Below, one piece after another: positions 1 to 7,424 of a DNA stretch of 11,584 nt. Position numbers and translations under genes: made by a program. Source of the stretch: Christensenella sp. UBA5893. Its GTDB lineage: Bacteria; Bacillota; Clostridia; Christensenellales; UBA1242. The stretch lies in NCBI GenBank assembly GCA_002431905.1, contig DJER01000016.1, positions 1-11,584 of the forward strand. The letters are read 5' to 3'. The notes below the pieces were generated by a model. The model was given only the letters and a program-made list of their open reading frames with translations. It had not been told where the DNA came from and did not search any database. The first letter of the stretch is position 1; each line of letters begins with the position of its first letter.

Positions 1-64
1 CCCCCCCCCTATGTCAATTTTTTTATTGTTATTTTTGCGATTTTCTATTTTTTTATTCAATATG

Positions 65-284
65 GTTGAGATTTCTCCAAGATGGTCTACGAAGCGAGAG
101 TCGAAATGACAATAAATATATAAAATAGTCATTTCGACCCCAGCTTCCTTGACGAACAAAGGAGAAATCTCATCCGCTTAAAAATGTTGAGATTTCTCCA
201 AGATGGTCTACGAAGCGAGAGTCGAAATGACTAGTTGAAAGAGATTTCTCCAAAGCAACCCCTCGAAGCAAAAGTCGAAATGAC
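65..284. repeat. Cluster of four copies of a dispersed 43-46 bp repeat
   Basis: Four related units lie in about 220 bp. Copies at 65-110 and 186-231 are identical over 46 bp by eye; a diverged direct copy is at 241-284 and an inverted copy at 128-171. Every unit has the same ends: GAGATTTCTCC at one end and GTCGAAATGAC at the other. The middle (about 21 bases) varies, apart from a CGAAGC core in the direct copies. The first and the inverted copy face each other across 17 AT-rich bases, so their GTCGAAATGAC/GTCATTTCGAC ends form a perfect 11-bp stem, extendable through the outer ends. No open reading frame is present. From memory, similar GAGATTTCTCC/GTCGAAATGAC units are scattered between genes in many bacterial genomes. 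I read this as a non-autonomous REP/MITE-like intergenic repeat rather than a gene. Confidence 0.8.
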
Positions 285-296
285 AAATATGATATA

Positions 297-326
297 AAAA
301 ATATTCAGCCATTGCTGAATATTTTT
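297..326 (-). terminator. Intrinsic terminator of the LRR/Ig-like surface protein gene
   Basis: A 13-bp perfect stem (297-309 paired with 314-326, core ATTCAGC/GCTGAAT) closes on a 4-base CATT loop. The outer pairs are A-T, so on the minus strand the stem ends in five Ts followed by TATAT. It starts 5 bases after the TAA stop at 332. The T-rich flank on the plus side (to about 333) means it could work in both directions. Confidence 0.75.
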
Positions 327-331
327 ATTTT

Positions 332-2746
332 TTAATAAAAGTTTCGTTTTTTATATAAACCTATAAGAAAAGCACAAAAACCAACAAGGGCAATTGCTCC
401 AAATCCAATACTAAGCCAGAGTGCTGTGTTTTCGTATGGCGATTTTTTATATATATGCAAAGTTACAACTTGAGTTACAACTTTTGGGTTATCTGAAAGA
501 ACACCATACACTTCATAATCGCCAGCATCGTGGAATTGATACTTTAGCTTACCTTTTGACGTTCCAACAACATTACCATTAACAAACCATGTCATCAATG
601 GATTTGGAGATGTTATATATTCAGATTCGCTTATCAAATCAAATTCAACAACTTTGCCCTGACTGTATTGAGTGAGCAGTTTTGTTTCATCAATAGAAAG
701 ATTCTCAATTGGAGCATAAACAATTTCGATAAATCTTGTTTTTTCTTCCCTATTCCCAAATTTATCTTTTGCAATATATGTTATTTTGTAAGTTCCAACC
801 TGTTTTGTATCAACTTTATTAACACTTACATAAGAATTTGAAGAACTACTTTTGAAATAGAGTTTTGTTTCAAAAGATATATTTTTTGAGCTTTTTGTTT
901 CACTCAAAACATCGTCTGTTGAATTATCTGTTACAACATATCCTTGTTCAGCGTACTTACTCCCCGCATAGAGTTCATAATCTGCCTCGCCTTTTAATGT
1001 TATTTTTGGAGGTTCATAGTCGACGACATTAACATGATATGTAAATAAATATTTTATGTTTTCGTTCTTTTTATGTGTCAATTCAAACTTAATATCATAA
1101 CTTCCAAAAGCTTTTAATAGTATTCCTGTGCCTTGGTCATAACTTGATGTGGTGTTATCAATTTTATATGTTGCTGTGAAATCGTTTTCTTCAAATTCAT
1201 AAAATAAAATTGGTGCTATAAATCTGCTGTTATATTGTTCTTCGCTTGAATTGTTTGTGAGTTCAACTTTGCCATAATGGACAATACGAACAAATGTGCA
1301 AACATTGTTACTGGAATCTTTTGCTGAATATTCAACATTGTATGTTCCAAAATCATTTAGGTTTAATTCCGTTACACTTGGTGTCAATTCGCCATCATGT
1401 CCATCTATAATTTTGCATTCGTCATTTTTATAGAGTTCGTTATATTGGGCTTTGCTTGTGATATAAACTTCTTTTTTACCTTTGAAGTCAATTTCTGGGG
1501 CTGTTGTATCTTGGTTGATAAATTTGAGTTTTAAAGAAATTGGAGTGCTGTCAAAATCAAAAGTGAAATTGATATCAAATTCCCCAAGATTATTTAATTG
1601 ACTAAACAATGCTCTAATATTTTTGTTGTTATATTTGTCTTCAACAATCTTTTGTTCGCTTGCAGAAAGCCCTTCCATTGTAAAAAACTCATCAGCATAT
1701 ATTATAACATTTTCACTATACTCTTTTGTTAATGTTTTTTGTGCAAGGTTTATATAGCCAAAAGAAATACGGGTTTCATATTCTTTATTATTAGTTAATG
1801 CTACTTTTGATGTTACAACACAAAGTTGGTCTTGCCCTTTTTTGTTTAACATTAGTTTGTTATTTACAACTGTTAGTCCCTGCATTGAAATATCAAAGTT
1901 TTGGGTAAAGTCTGAGAAGATATCGCCAATGCAAACATCATCATTACTTGAAATTATTTTTGTTTTTAAATTTTGTATTCCAAAAATACATCTTGACAAA
2001 TCATTGATTTCGCCAATTTGTGAAAGGTCAAAATTGTTTTGTTGCAAAACCAACTTTGCATAGCTGTTTGCTGACAAGATATTGTTTATTTCTTGGATAT
2101 TGCTATTATTCAAATTGTTATTTGACAAATCGATAACAACATTTCCGCTTGTTTTAAGTAACTCTATTCCCGCTAATGAATTTGGATATATACCACTTAG
2201 GTCGATATAACTGTTTTTTTCAAAATCGGAAATATGTACATAAGTTTTCTCGTTTGAGATTTCAAGCAATTTTGCATATATTTTTGAGTCTACATTTGTT
2301 GGTTTTATAACATCATTGCTTACAATAATTTGTCTATAAAATTGATATTTTTTACCTGTTGAAGATGTTACAACGTAATTTACAATATAATCTTTTTGTG
2401 ATGCAGTTGAAAGTGCTGGTGTGGGTGTGCTCAATTTTGGAGTTCCATCATCGTTCAAAGTGCCAATATAATATTTTACATAGTAGGTTGAATTGTTCCC
2501 AGATTCTTCCATTTTGTAGTCCATTTTTTGGTTATCTTCATAAATATCAATATATTCTTCGGTATATTTTTCGCCTATATTATATACTGTTTCTTTGGTT
2601 AGATATTCAACTCTTATATTATCTTTTGTGTCACTTTGTGCAAAAACATTTTTTTGAGTTAACATAAAAGAACAGCAAAAAGCAACTGTCAAAAGAAATG
2701 GCACAGCAAATAATATTTTTAAATTTAATAGATTTTTGATTTTCAT
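332..2746 (-). CDS. Secreted, C-terminally membrane-anchored LRR / Ig-like / PKD-like surface protein
   Basis: An 804-residue envelope protein of unknown specific function. Residues 1-37 look like a signal peptide: KIKNLLNLK charges, a hydrophobic stretch at 10-29, and a plausible cut after VFAQS. Residues about 185-260 carry leucine-rich-repeat-like motifs (VVIDLSNNNL, AKLVLQQNNF). Two Ig-like modules of the DUF5011/HYR kind follow: one near 412-492 (TTAPEIDFKG ... GTYNVEYSAKDSSNN) and one near 575-677 (YEPPKITLKG ... GTYKITYIAKDKFGN). Between them, near 495-575, lies another probable beta-sandwich. Residues about 682-766 look PKD-like (MTWFVNGNVVG ... FHDAGDYEVYG). A transmembrane helix at about 775-797 is followed by KKRNFY. 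There is no LPXTG motif, so anchoring is by the membrane and not by sortase. The start is the only possible one in frame (TAA lies 12 bases upstream), although no good Shine-Dalgarno is visible. Domain names are inferred by eye; a role in adhesion or binding is a guess. Confidence 0.85.
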   Translation of the reverse strand: MKIKNLLNLKILFAVPFLLTVAFCCSFMLTQKNVFAQSDTKDNIRVEYLTKETVYNIGEKYTEEYIDIYEDNQKMDYKMEESGNNSTYYVKYYIGTLNDDGTPKLSTPTPALSTASQKDYIVNYVVTSSTGKKYQFYRQIIVSNDVIKPTNVDSKIYAKLLEISNEKTYVHISDFEKNSYIDLSGIYPNSLAGIELLKTSGNVVIDLSNNNLNNSNIQEINNILSANSYAKLVLQQNNFDLSQIGEINDLSRCIFGIQNLKTKIISSNDDVCIGDIFSDFTQNFDISMQGLTVVNNKLMLNKKGQDQLCVVTSKVALTNNKEYETRISFGYINLAQKTLTKEYSENVIIYADEFFTMEGLSASEQKIVEDKYNNKNIRALFSQLNNLGEFDINFTFDFDSTPISLKLKFINQDTTAPEIDFKGKKEVYITSKAQYNELYKNDECKIIDGHDGELTPSVTELNLNDFGTYNVEYSAKDSSNNVCTFVRIVHYGKVELTNNSSEEQYNSRFIAPILFYEFEENDFTATYKIDNTTSSYDQGTGILLKAFGSYDIKFELTHKKNENIKYLFTYHVNVVDYEPPKITLKGEADYELYAGSKYAEQGYVVTDNSTDDVLSETKSSKNISFETKLYFKSSSSNSYVSVNKVDTKQVGTYKITYIAKDKFGNREEKTRFIEIVYAPIENLSIDETKLLTQYSQGKVVEFDLISESEYITSPNPLMTWFVNGNVVGTSKGKLKYQFHDAGDYEVYGVLSDNPKVVTQVVTLHIYKKSPYENTALWLSIGFGAIALVGFCAFLIGLYKKRNFY

Positions 2747-2848
2747 ATTGTTAGTTTATCAAATTAGTTAAATAAAATCAATTTTATTAAACATTTTGTC
2801 AAAACGATTTTTATAATGCAAAAATTTTCAATTACAAAACCTTTCTTA

Positions 2849-2877
2849 TTGCAAAATGCCAATTACTATGATATACT
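2849..2877 (+). promoter_or_regulatory. Probable sigma-A promoter for the DUF4097-like gene
   Basis: TTGCAA at 2849-2854 and TATACT at 2872-2877 are separated by 17 bases. The expected start near 2884 leaves a leader of only about 13 bases, which begins at the AGGAG ribosome site (2886-2890, 6 bases before the ATG). An overlapping TATGAT at 2867-2872 is an alternative -10. Confidence 0.5.
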
Positions 2878-2896
2878 TTGCTTATAGGAGAAATAA

Positions 2897-4312
2897 ATGA
2901 AAAAGACAGTTGGAAAAGGTATATTGTTTTATTTATTCGTTTTGTTTAGCATAGCCTTTGGTGTTTTGTGTATATTTGCTGGAATACTTATATTCTCACC
3001 CGGTGCTGAAATTTTTGGAATAAGTTATTCTTACAGCAAAGCCGAAACATTCTATCAAAAGATTGCTGTGGAAGACAAAACTGAGAATATTAGTCAATTG
3101 ATAAAAGAAGGAAAAATTACAAAATTTGTTATAGACTCTGACAATTTTAATATTTACATAAACAGGGAAAATGTTGTTAATGTTGGACTTAGAGTAAAGA
3201 ATGAATATTCCGGACTTTCAAAACATGACCAAAGAAAAGTCGCCAAAACAACAATTGATTTTGACAAAGATGCAAAAACCTACACAATAAAAGTGCTTGG
3301 TCCAGAATGTGTACTTTGGTTTTCAAATTCTTCAAAAATTGTTTTTGCCTTACCTGACACAATTGACTTAAGAGATGTTGATTTGGAAATAAAAACAAAA
3401 GCATCAAAAGTTATTGTTGGAAACACTGAAAGTTATCAATACACATTCAATAGTTTGTCAGTTAATTGTGAAAAATCGGCATTGGTTCAACTTAATAAAA
3501 AAATTGCATTTACAAATGATGTAAAAATTGTTTCAAATAAGGGTGAAATAAGACAACTTGGGACACTGGCATTAAAGAACTTTGAAATACAAACTGATAA
3601 TGCAAAAATTGTCTTAAACACTATTAAATGTTCAAATGAGATGCGTTTGATATCAGAGTCATCCACAGTAAAGATAGACGAAGTGACAACTGTAAATGGC
3701 AAAATGACATATGATGCAAAAAGCGGAGTTATCTCAATCAATAAAATAACAGGCGAATTTACATGTTCTGAAAGAGTTAACATTTCAAACATACAAATTG
3801 GCGAAGCTTATGGCGATTTGCTTCTTCCAAAAGCAAACACATCAAATATTACAATCGACAAGTTGTATGCAATGGCAAGAATTAACACAACATCAGGAAA
3901 TGTAAAAATAAACAAAGCATATTCAAGTGCATTGATTTCAACAGATAGTGGAAAAATTGAAGTCACCTTCTGCCCTGAAAATTCTGAAAGCGAGAAATAT
4001 TCTGGGGCATTCTCTTCTTTGAGTACTGTTTCTGGCGATATTATTGCAAATTACAATAACATTCTTCTTGAAAACAATGTTTCAACAGAAAAAGGAAATA
4101 TTGTTGTAAACTTCAATAATAACCTTGAATTTAACATCACATATTCTTGTGGAGAAAAAGACCCAAGATTTGCCGATGGTATACCAAACATAGAATCTTT
4201 GGAAAAAGAAGGAGAAATCGTAATTGGTAATGGTTCAACTGTAAACAAATTAGATATCAAAAACCAAAAAGGTATTTTGGAATTAAGAAACACTTTTGAG
4301 TTGTCAAAATAA
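2897..4312 (+). CDS. Membrane-anchored beta-solenoid protein, DUF4097-like putative adhesin
   Basis: 471 residues. The N-terminus is a single hydrophobic helix (about 8-33) after MKKTVGKG, with no signal cleavage site that stands out. The protein is therefore probably anchored with its bulk outside. The remainder is a long run of short, alternating hydrophobic/polar beta strands with recurring T-x-S-G-x-I/V-x-I or S-G-K/D-I motifs (for example NTTSGNVKINKA, STDSGKIEVTF, STVSGDIIANY, STEKGNIVVNF near residues 330-420). This pattern is typical of the DUF4097/DUF4098 beta-solenoid family that InterPro labels putative adhesin; the true function of that family is unclear. ATG at 2897 has AGGAG 6 bases upstream. 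It is divergently transcribed from the LRR/Ig-like surface gene across a 150-bp gap, and may share its control. The family call comes from pattern, not from a search. Confidence 0.8.
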   Translation: MKKTVGKGILFYLFVLFSIAFGVLCIFAGILIFSPGAEIFGISYSYSKAETFYQKIAVEDKTENISQLIKEGKITKFVIDSDNFNIYINRENVVNVGLRVKNEYSGLSKHDQRKVAKTTIDFDKDAKTYTIKVLGPECVLWFSNSSKIVFALPDTIDLRDVDLEIKTKASKVIVGNTESYQYTFNSLSVNCEKSALVQLNKKIAFTNDVKIVSNKGEIRQLGTLALKNFEIQTDNAKIVLNTIKCSNEMRLISESSTVKIDEVTTVNGKMTYDAKSGVISINKITGEFTCSERVNISNIQIGEAYGDLLLPKANTSNITIDKLYAMARINTTSGNVKINKAYSSALISTDSGKIEVTFCPENSESEKYSGAFSSLSTVSGDIIANYNNILLENNVSTEKGNIVVNFNNNLEFNITYSCGEKDPRFADGIPNIESLEKEGEIVIGNGSTVNKLDIKNQKGILELRNTFELSK

Positions 4313-4316
4313 AGAC

Positions 4317-4346
4317 AAAAAACTTCTCAATATTGAGAAGTTTTTT
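4317..4346. terminator. Bidirectional terminator between convergent genes
   Basis: A perfect 30-base palindrome: six As, CTTCTC, the central AATATT, GAGAAG, six Ts. It gives a strong hairpin with a U-run on either strand. It starts 4 bases after the TAA of the plus-strand gene (4312) and ends one base before the last codon of the minus-strand gene (4348), so it can terminate both. Confidence 0.9.
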
Positions 4347-4347
4347 C

Positions 4348-5289
4348 TTATATTATCAACGAGCAAACAAGTCCACACACACTTCCAATGAGATACAATA
4401 ATACCATTATTGCGATGTTTGATAGTGTGTGTTTTTTATTTTTTGTAAACAATACAACAAGTGCTATTCCACTTCCACTGCAAAGCCCTGCAAGCATTGC
4501 ACCAAAACTTATTCCACCTGCAATATAAAATTCAACCAAAAAGACGCTTGACGCACAAGAAGGTATAAGTCCAACAAGCCCAGCGATGAATGGTTGTACA
4601 TATTTGTTGGAAGTGAATATTTTTGAAATATTTTCCATTCCGGCATAGTGAATAATTAGCCCGATTATAAATGTTGCAACAAACAAAAATCCTGCAATTT
4701 CCAAAGTATGCATAAGTGCATCAAGGAATATATTGTCAACACAGTTATGCCCTTCATGTTTATGCTCTTTACAGTTGTGTTCATTTTGTTCTTCTTGATG
4801 ATTGTGAATGATATGTTTGTGTGAGCAAGATGTAAGTTCGCAATCATGATTATGTTCTTCTTCAAAAACATTTGAGGCAACTTCTTGTTTCTTGCTGAAT
4901 AATTTTAATGTTAAATCAAAGATATAACCAAATACAACGGCAATCACAAGTTTTATTCCAATAAGAATTAACATATCAACAATATGCTCTGGATTTGAAA
5001 TCATAATTGGAATTGCCTCATCACTTGTTGCGAGCATAACAGCAACCAAAGTTCCCACTGTTATTGCTTTTTGTGAATACAGGTCAGCCATAACAACGCT
5101 GAATCCACATTGTGGAATGCACCCAAGCGCCCCACCGATAAGTGGCCCAAATTTTTTTGTTTTTGACATTAACTTTGCATATTTGTTATTGGTGTTATGA
5201 CCTAGGTAACTAACCAGCAAATAGACCAAATATAGTATTGGAATAATCTTTAGTGTGTCTAAAAATGAATCAAGTAACACGTCCCACAT
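4348..5289 (-). CDS. Putative heavy-metal exporter, 10-TM ArsP_2-like permease with His/Cys-rich loop
   Basis: 313 residues from the ATG at 5289. The protein is two homologous membrane halves joined by a soluble loop. Each half carries the same signature: GCIPQCGFSVV near residues 56-66 and GLIPSCASSVF near 240-250, each followed by a small/Gly-rich helix (TVGTLVAVMLATSDEA; SFGAMLAGLCSGSG). This matches the family described as putative 10TM heavy-metal exporter / putative manganese transporter. The loop at about 146-183 holds ten histidines and four cysteines, probably binding Zn, Mn or a similar ion. A longer reading frame begins at GTG 5307, but GTGGAGAGG there is better read as the ribosome site (GGAGAGG at 5299-5305, 9 bases before ATG 5289). 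With the ATG start the gene follows the upstream stop after a single base, so it is translationally coupled to the beta-solenoid gene. The substrate is not determined by the sequence. Confidence 0.82.
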   Translation of the reverse strand: MWDVLLDSFLDTLKIIPILYLVYLLVSYLGHNTNNKYAKLMSKTKKFGPLIGGALGCIPQCGFSVVMADLYSQKAITVGTLVAVMLATSDEAIPIMISNPEHIVDMLILIGIKLVIAVVFGYIFDLTLKLFSKKQEVASNVFEEEHNHDCELTSCSHKHIIHNHQEEQNEHNCKEHKHEGHNCVDNIFLDALMHTLEIAGFLFVATFIIGLIIHYAGMENISKIFTSNKYVQPFIAGLVGLIPSCASSVFLVEFYIAGGISFGAMLAGLCSGSGIALVVLFTKNKKHTLSNIAIMVLLYLIGSVCGLVCSLII

Positions 5290-5290
5290 T

Positions 5291-6091
5291 TTATTTTGCC
5301 TCTCCACTATCTATTGTTTGTTGTTCGGCTTTTTCTACTTTTTGTTTTGGTTGTTGCTTTGTTGATTGTTTGCTAGGTTTTTGCGTGTAAGCAATTATTG
5401 CATTACCTGTTTTTTCTTTTACTCTGCCACCTATTTGTTGGCTAATCATTGAGTAACCCAAAATTCTGGCGACTGTGCCACCCATAAGTGTTTCAATTTC
5501 GCTGGAATCACAAAGTTCCAAAACATCACCCATATTCATTGTATGCACAATACTATTGCCTAATATGTAATTTATTTTGCCATGATTTATTGTTGTGATT
5601 TGTGCATTATCCAAAAGACCAACAATCGTTCCATTATTTAATGTTCCAATTCTTGCATTGTCGCGAACATAAAAAATCTGGCAGTTGTTTATTGTGTCAA
5701 TTTTTGTGTTATCTTCCAAAAATTTTATAAACCCATTATTGAGTGTGCCAATTCTTGACTTGTTACTTACATAATCAATATCGCAATTTTCAATTGTTGT
5801 TATCCTTGACTTATCTTTTATCCTGTTAATTTTCCCAATTTCGATATACTCAATTTTGGAGTTGTCAGCAACAACATCAATTTCGCCATTATGCATAACT
5901 TTTATTTTTGCTTTGTTGGTCAAACTCAAAAAGTTACTATCAGTTGTTTCAAGCACAACAGCATTACCTGAAAGAGTTACATTTTTGCAACCAAACAATA
6001 TATGTGCGCCACTCGTTAAAGACAAATTGTCTTCTGATTCATGAATTTGTGGCTCAATTATTTTTGCCTTGAATTTTTTAAATAATCCCAT
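5291..6091 (-). CDS. Beta-solenoid protein with exact 17-residue repeats (bactofilin-like), unknown function
   Basis: 266 residues, no signal peptide and no membrane helix, so probably cytoplasmic. From about residue 40 to 233 the chain repeats every 17 residues. A branched or aliphatic residue recurs at 63, 80, 97, 114, 131, 148, 165, 182, 199, 216 and 233, and a second ladder at 71, 88, 105, 122, 139, 156, 173, 190, 207 and 224. The typical unit reads N-x-R-I-G-T-L-N-N-G-x-I. About eleven rungs of a regular beta-helix are implied. The basic N-terminus (GLFKKFKAKI) and the flexible Lys/Gln-rich tail (about 237-266) flank the solenoid as in polymer-forming bactofilins, but I do not see a diagnostic bactofilin sequence. 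ATG at 6091 has an AAAAGGA site about 7 bases upstream. It is followed one base later by the metal permease gene, so the two probably form an operon, and a role linked to that transporter is possible. Function unknown. Confidence 0.8.
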   Translation of the reverse strand: MGLFKKFKAKIIEPQIHESEDNLSLTSGAHILFGCKNVTLSGNAVVLETTDSNFLSLTNKAKIKVMHNGEIDVVADNSKIEYIEIGKINRIKDKSRITTIENCDIDYVSNKSRIGTLNNGFIKFLEDNTKIDTINNCQIFYVRDNARIGTLNNGTIVGLLDNAQITTINHGKINYILGNSIVHTMNMGDVLELCDSSEIETLMGGTVARILGYSMISQQIGGRVKEKTGNAIIAYTQKPSKQSTKQQPKQKVEKAEQQTIDSGEAK

Positions 6092-6110
6092 AAATTTTTC
6101 CTTTTATGTA

Positions 6111-6138
6111 AGTATATCATAAAAAGAAAATAAGACAA
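6111..6138 (-). promoter_or_regulatory. Possible sigma-A promoter for the beta-solenoid/permease pair
   Basis: On the minus strand TTGTCT (6138-6133) and TATACT (6116-6111) are 16 bases apart, in the 58-bp gap after gerC. The -10 is good and the -35 moderate. There is no convincing terminator after gerC, so read-through from the ger operon is also possible. Confidence 0.4.
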
Positions 6139-6149
6139 ATAGTTTTTTG

Positions 6150-7424
6150 CTAATTAGTTGAAAGTTTTGACTTTACATTAACTTTAACTTGCACATAGGA
6201 CAAATAATCATCTTTGTCCCGCAACGTGTTTAAAAAAGACATCAATTTCGAATAGTTTTCAGATTCAAAATAATTATATATATTTGCAATATCAGTTTTT
6301 TCTTGTTTGATTTTTGTAACAAGTGCTGAAATTTTTTGTTTTACATATTGATTTATTTTGTCTGAAATTTCATCATCTATAACAAGTCTGCCTTCAGCAA
6401 TTTTGTTTTCATTCTTGGTTATCACTTCCATAACTTTTAATTTTAGTGAAATGTTATATAAAATTTGAGGCTTGTTATTATTTATTGATGTGCTTACGGT
6501 TAATTTTTCTGAAATAATATCAAAAGTGATTTTTCCGTCTATCAATCCTTGCGAATTTATATTGTCAATTGTTATCAATTTTTGCAAATTATTTTCAACA
6601 ATAAAATTTAACCCTTCAGTTTCTTCATTTGAGAGTATATATCTAAAAATTCCATTTTTAAACACTGATTGCCTATTGCTATATTCAATTACATTATTTT
6701 GCTTGTTTTCGTTCTGCGAACCTGTTGTTTGTTCATCATTACTATTGTCTTGCAAAGTGTCCATCTCTTCACCAGAAGAGTTGTCAACTTCCACACCCAA
6801 AAGTTCATTTTTTGTTAAAGAAACATATCCCAAACTTGATGACGAATTTGGACTATAATAACCTTTCAAAAAAGCATCAAGACTTGTTTCTTGTGCAAAA
6901 TCTTCATTATATTCATTTTGTATCATCTCTCTAAATTTATATGATGATGTTTTTTCCAATTTACTTGCACTATCAAGAACACTTTTTGCAGAATCTTCGC
7001 AAATCACTAACGAAATTGTGTTTGGCAATTTGGTTGTTATAATAAGATTATTCAGTATTTTGGTTATATCATTATCTGTTAATGATTTTGATAAAACTAT
7101 GTAACCAACATGCCCCATTTTTAAACTCCTTCCGACTTGTCTTTCAATTGAAAACACTGCGTTTGCAACGGTATCGCCTTTGCCAGAGATTACCTTTGTT
7201 GTTTCACTCATATTATCTTTTGACAAGTTTGAAAGAGCCAAAACTGACATTTCAATTTCGTTTTTCGTGCCATCAACACCTATCGCTGTTATTATTTGAC
7301 TTTTGAAACTTTGAGATGGCATAACAATGGCATTTGGAAGCAAGATAATCATTATAATTATGAAATAGGTAAACATTAAAGATTTGCTACTTGCTTTTAA
7401 TATAGCTTTTATTCTTCCTAGCAT
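6150..7424 (-). CDS. Spore germination protein GerC, Ger(x)C family, without lipobox
   Basis: 424 residues; the third subunit of a nutrient germinant receptor, expected on the outer face of the spore inner membrane. The N-terminal domain fits the Ger(x)C pattern: ITAIGVDG near 45-52, then VISGKGDTVANAV (78-90) and SLKMGHVGYIVLSKSL (100-115). The C-terminal domain begins near 255 (VFKNGIFRYILS) and ends with the predicted helix-rich part near 350-400. A Ser/Asn/Gln-rich linker (about 214-250) separates them. Classical GerC proteins are lipoproteins with a Cys-Trp-Asp motif after the signal; here residues 16-36 form a plain hydrophobic helix (MFTYFIIIMIILLPNAIV) with no cysteine, so a membrane anchor is inferred. 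The ATG has AAAGGAG 9 bases upstream and overlaps the end of gerB by 38 bases. It is the last gene of the gerA-gerB-gerC operon. Confidence 0.87.
   Translation of the reverse strand: MLGRIKAILKASSKSLMFTYFIIIMIILLPNAIVMPSQSFKSQIITAIGVDGTKNEIEMSVLALSNLSKDNMSETTKVISGKGDTVANAVFSIERQVGRSLKMGHVGYIVLSKSLTDNDITKILNNLIITTKLPNTISLVICEDSAKSVLDSASKLEKTSSYKFREMIQNEYNEDFAQETSLDAFLKGYYSPNSSSSLGYVSLTKNELLGVEVDNSSGEEMDTLQDNSNDEQTTGSQNENKQNNVIEYSNRQSVFKNGIFRYILSNEETEGLNFIVENNLQKLITIDNINSQGLIDGKITFDIISEKLTVSTSINNNKPQILYNISLKLKVMEVITKNENKIAEGRLVIDDEISDKINQYVKQKISALVTKIKQEKTDIANIYNYFESENYSKLMSFLNTLRDKDDYLSYVQVKVNVKSKLSTN

Noticed and set aside
1..9. Run of nine Cs at the window edge
   Set aside because: Odd in such AT-rich DNA, but it is cut by the window boundary and may be a homopolymer or assembly artefact; nothing can be concluded.
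65..284. Repeats that could be taken for a short CRISPR array
   Set aside because: Spacing is irregular (two copies are only about 10 bases apart), one unit is inverted, unit centres vary, and no cas genes are nearby.
1842..2667. Plus-strand open frames inside the LRR/Ig-like gene
   Set aside because: They are antisense to a long well-supported gene, lack ribosome sites and show no domain pattern. The same applies to the frames opposite the other large genes.
2810..2838. Possible minus-strand promoter (TTTGTA, 17 bases, TATAAA) for the LRR/Ig-like gene
   Set aside because: The -35 matches only three consensus bases, and in this AT-rich gap such matches are expected by chance. An isolated TTGACA at 2802-2797 has no matching -10 at proper spacing.
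4317..4346. Palindrome as a regulator-binding or recombination site
   Set aside because: Its position between convergent stop codons and its A6/T6 flanks are fully explained by a bidirectional terminator.
6092..6149. Terminator after gerC
   Set aside because: I looked for a hairpin with a T-run in this 58-bp gap and found none, so the end of the ger transcript is undefined.
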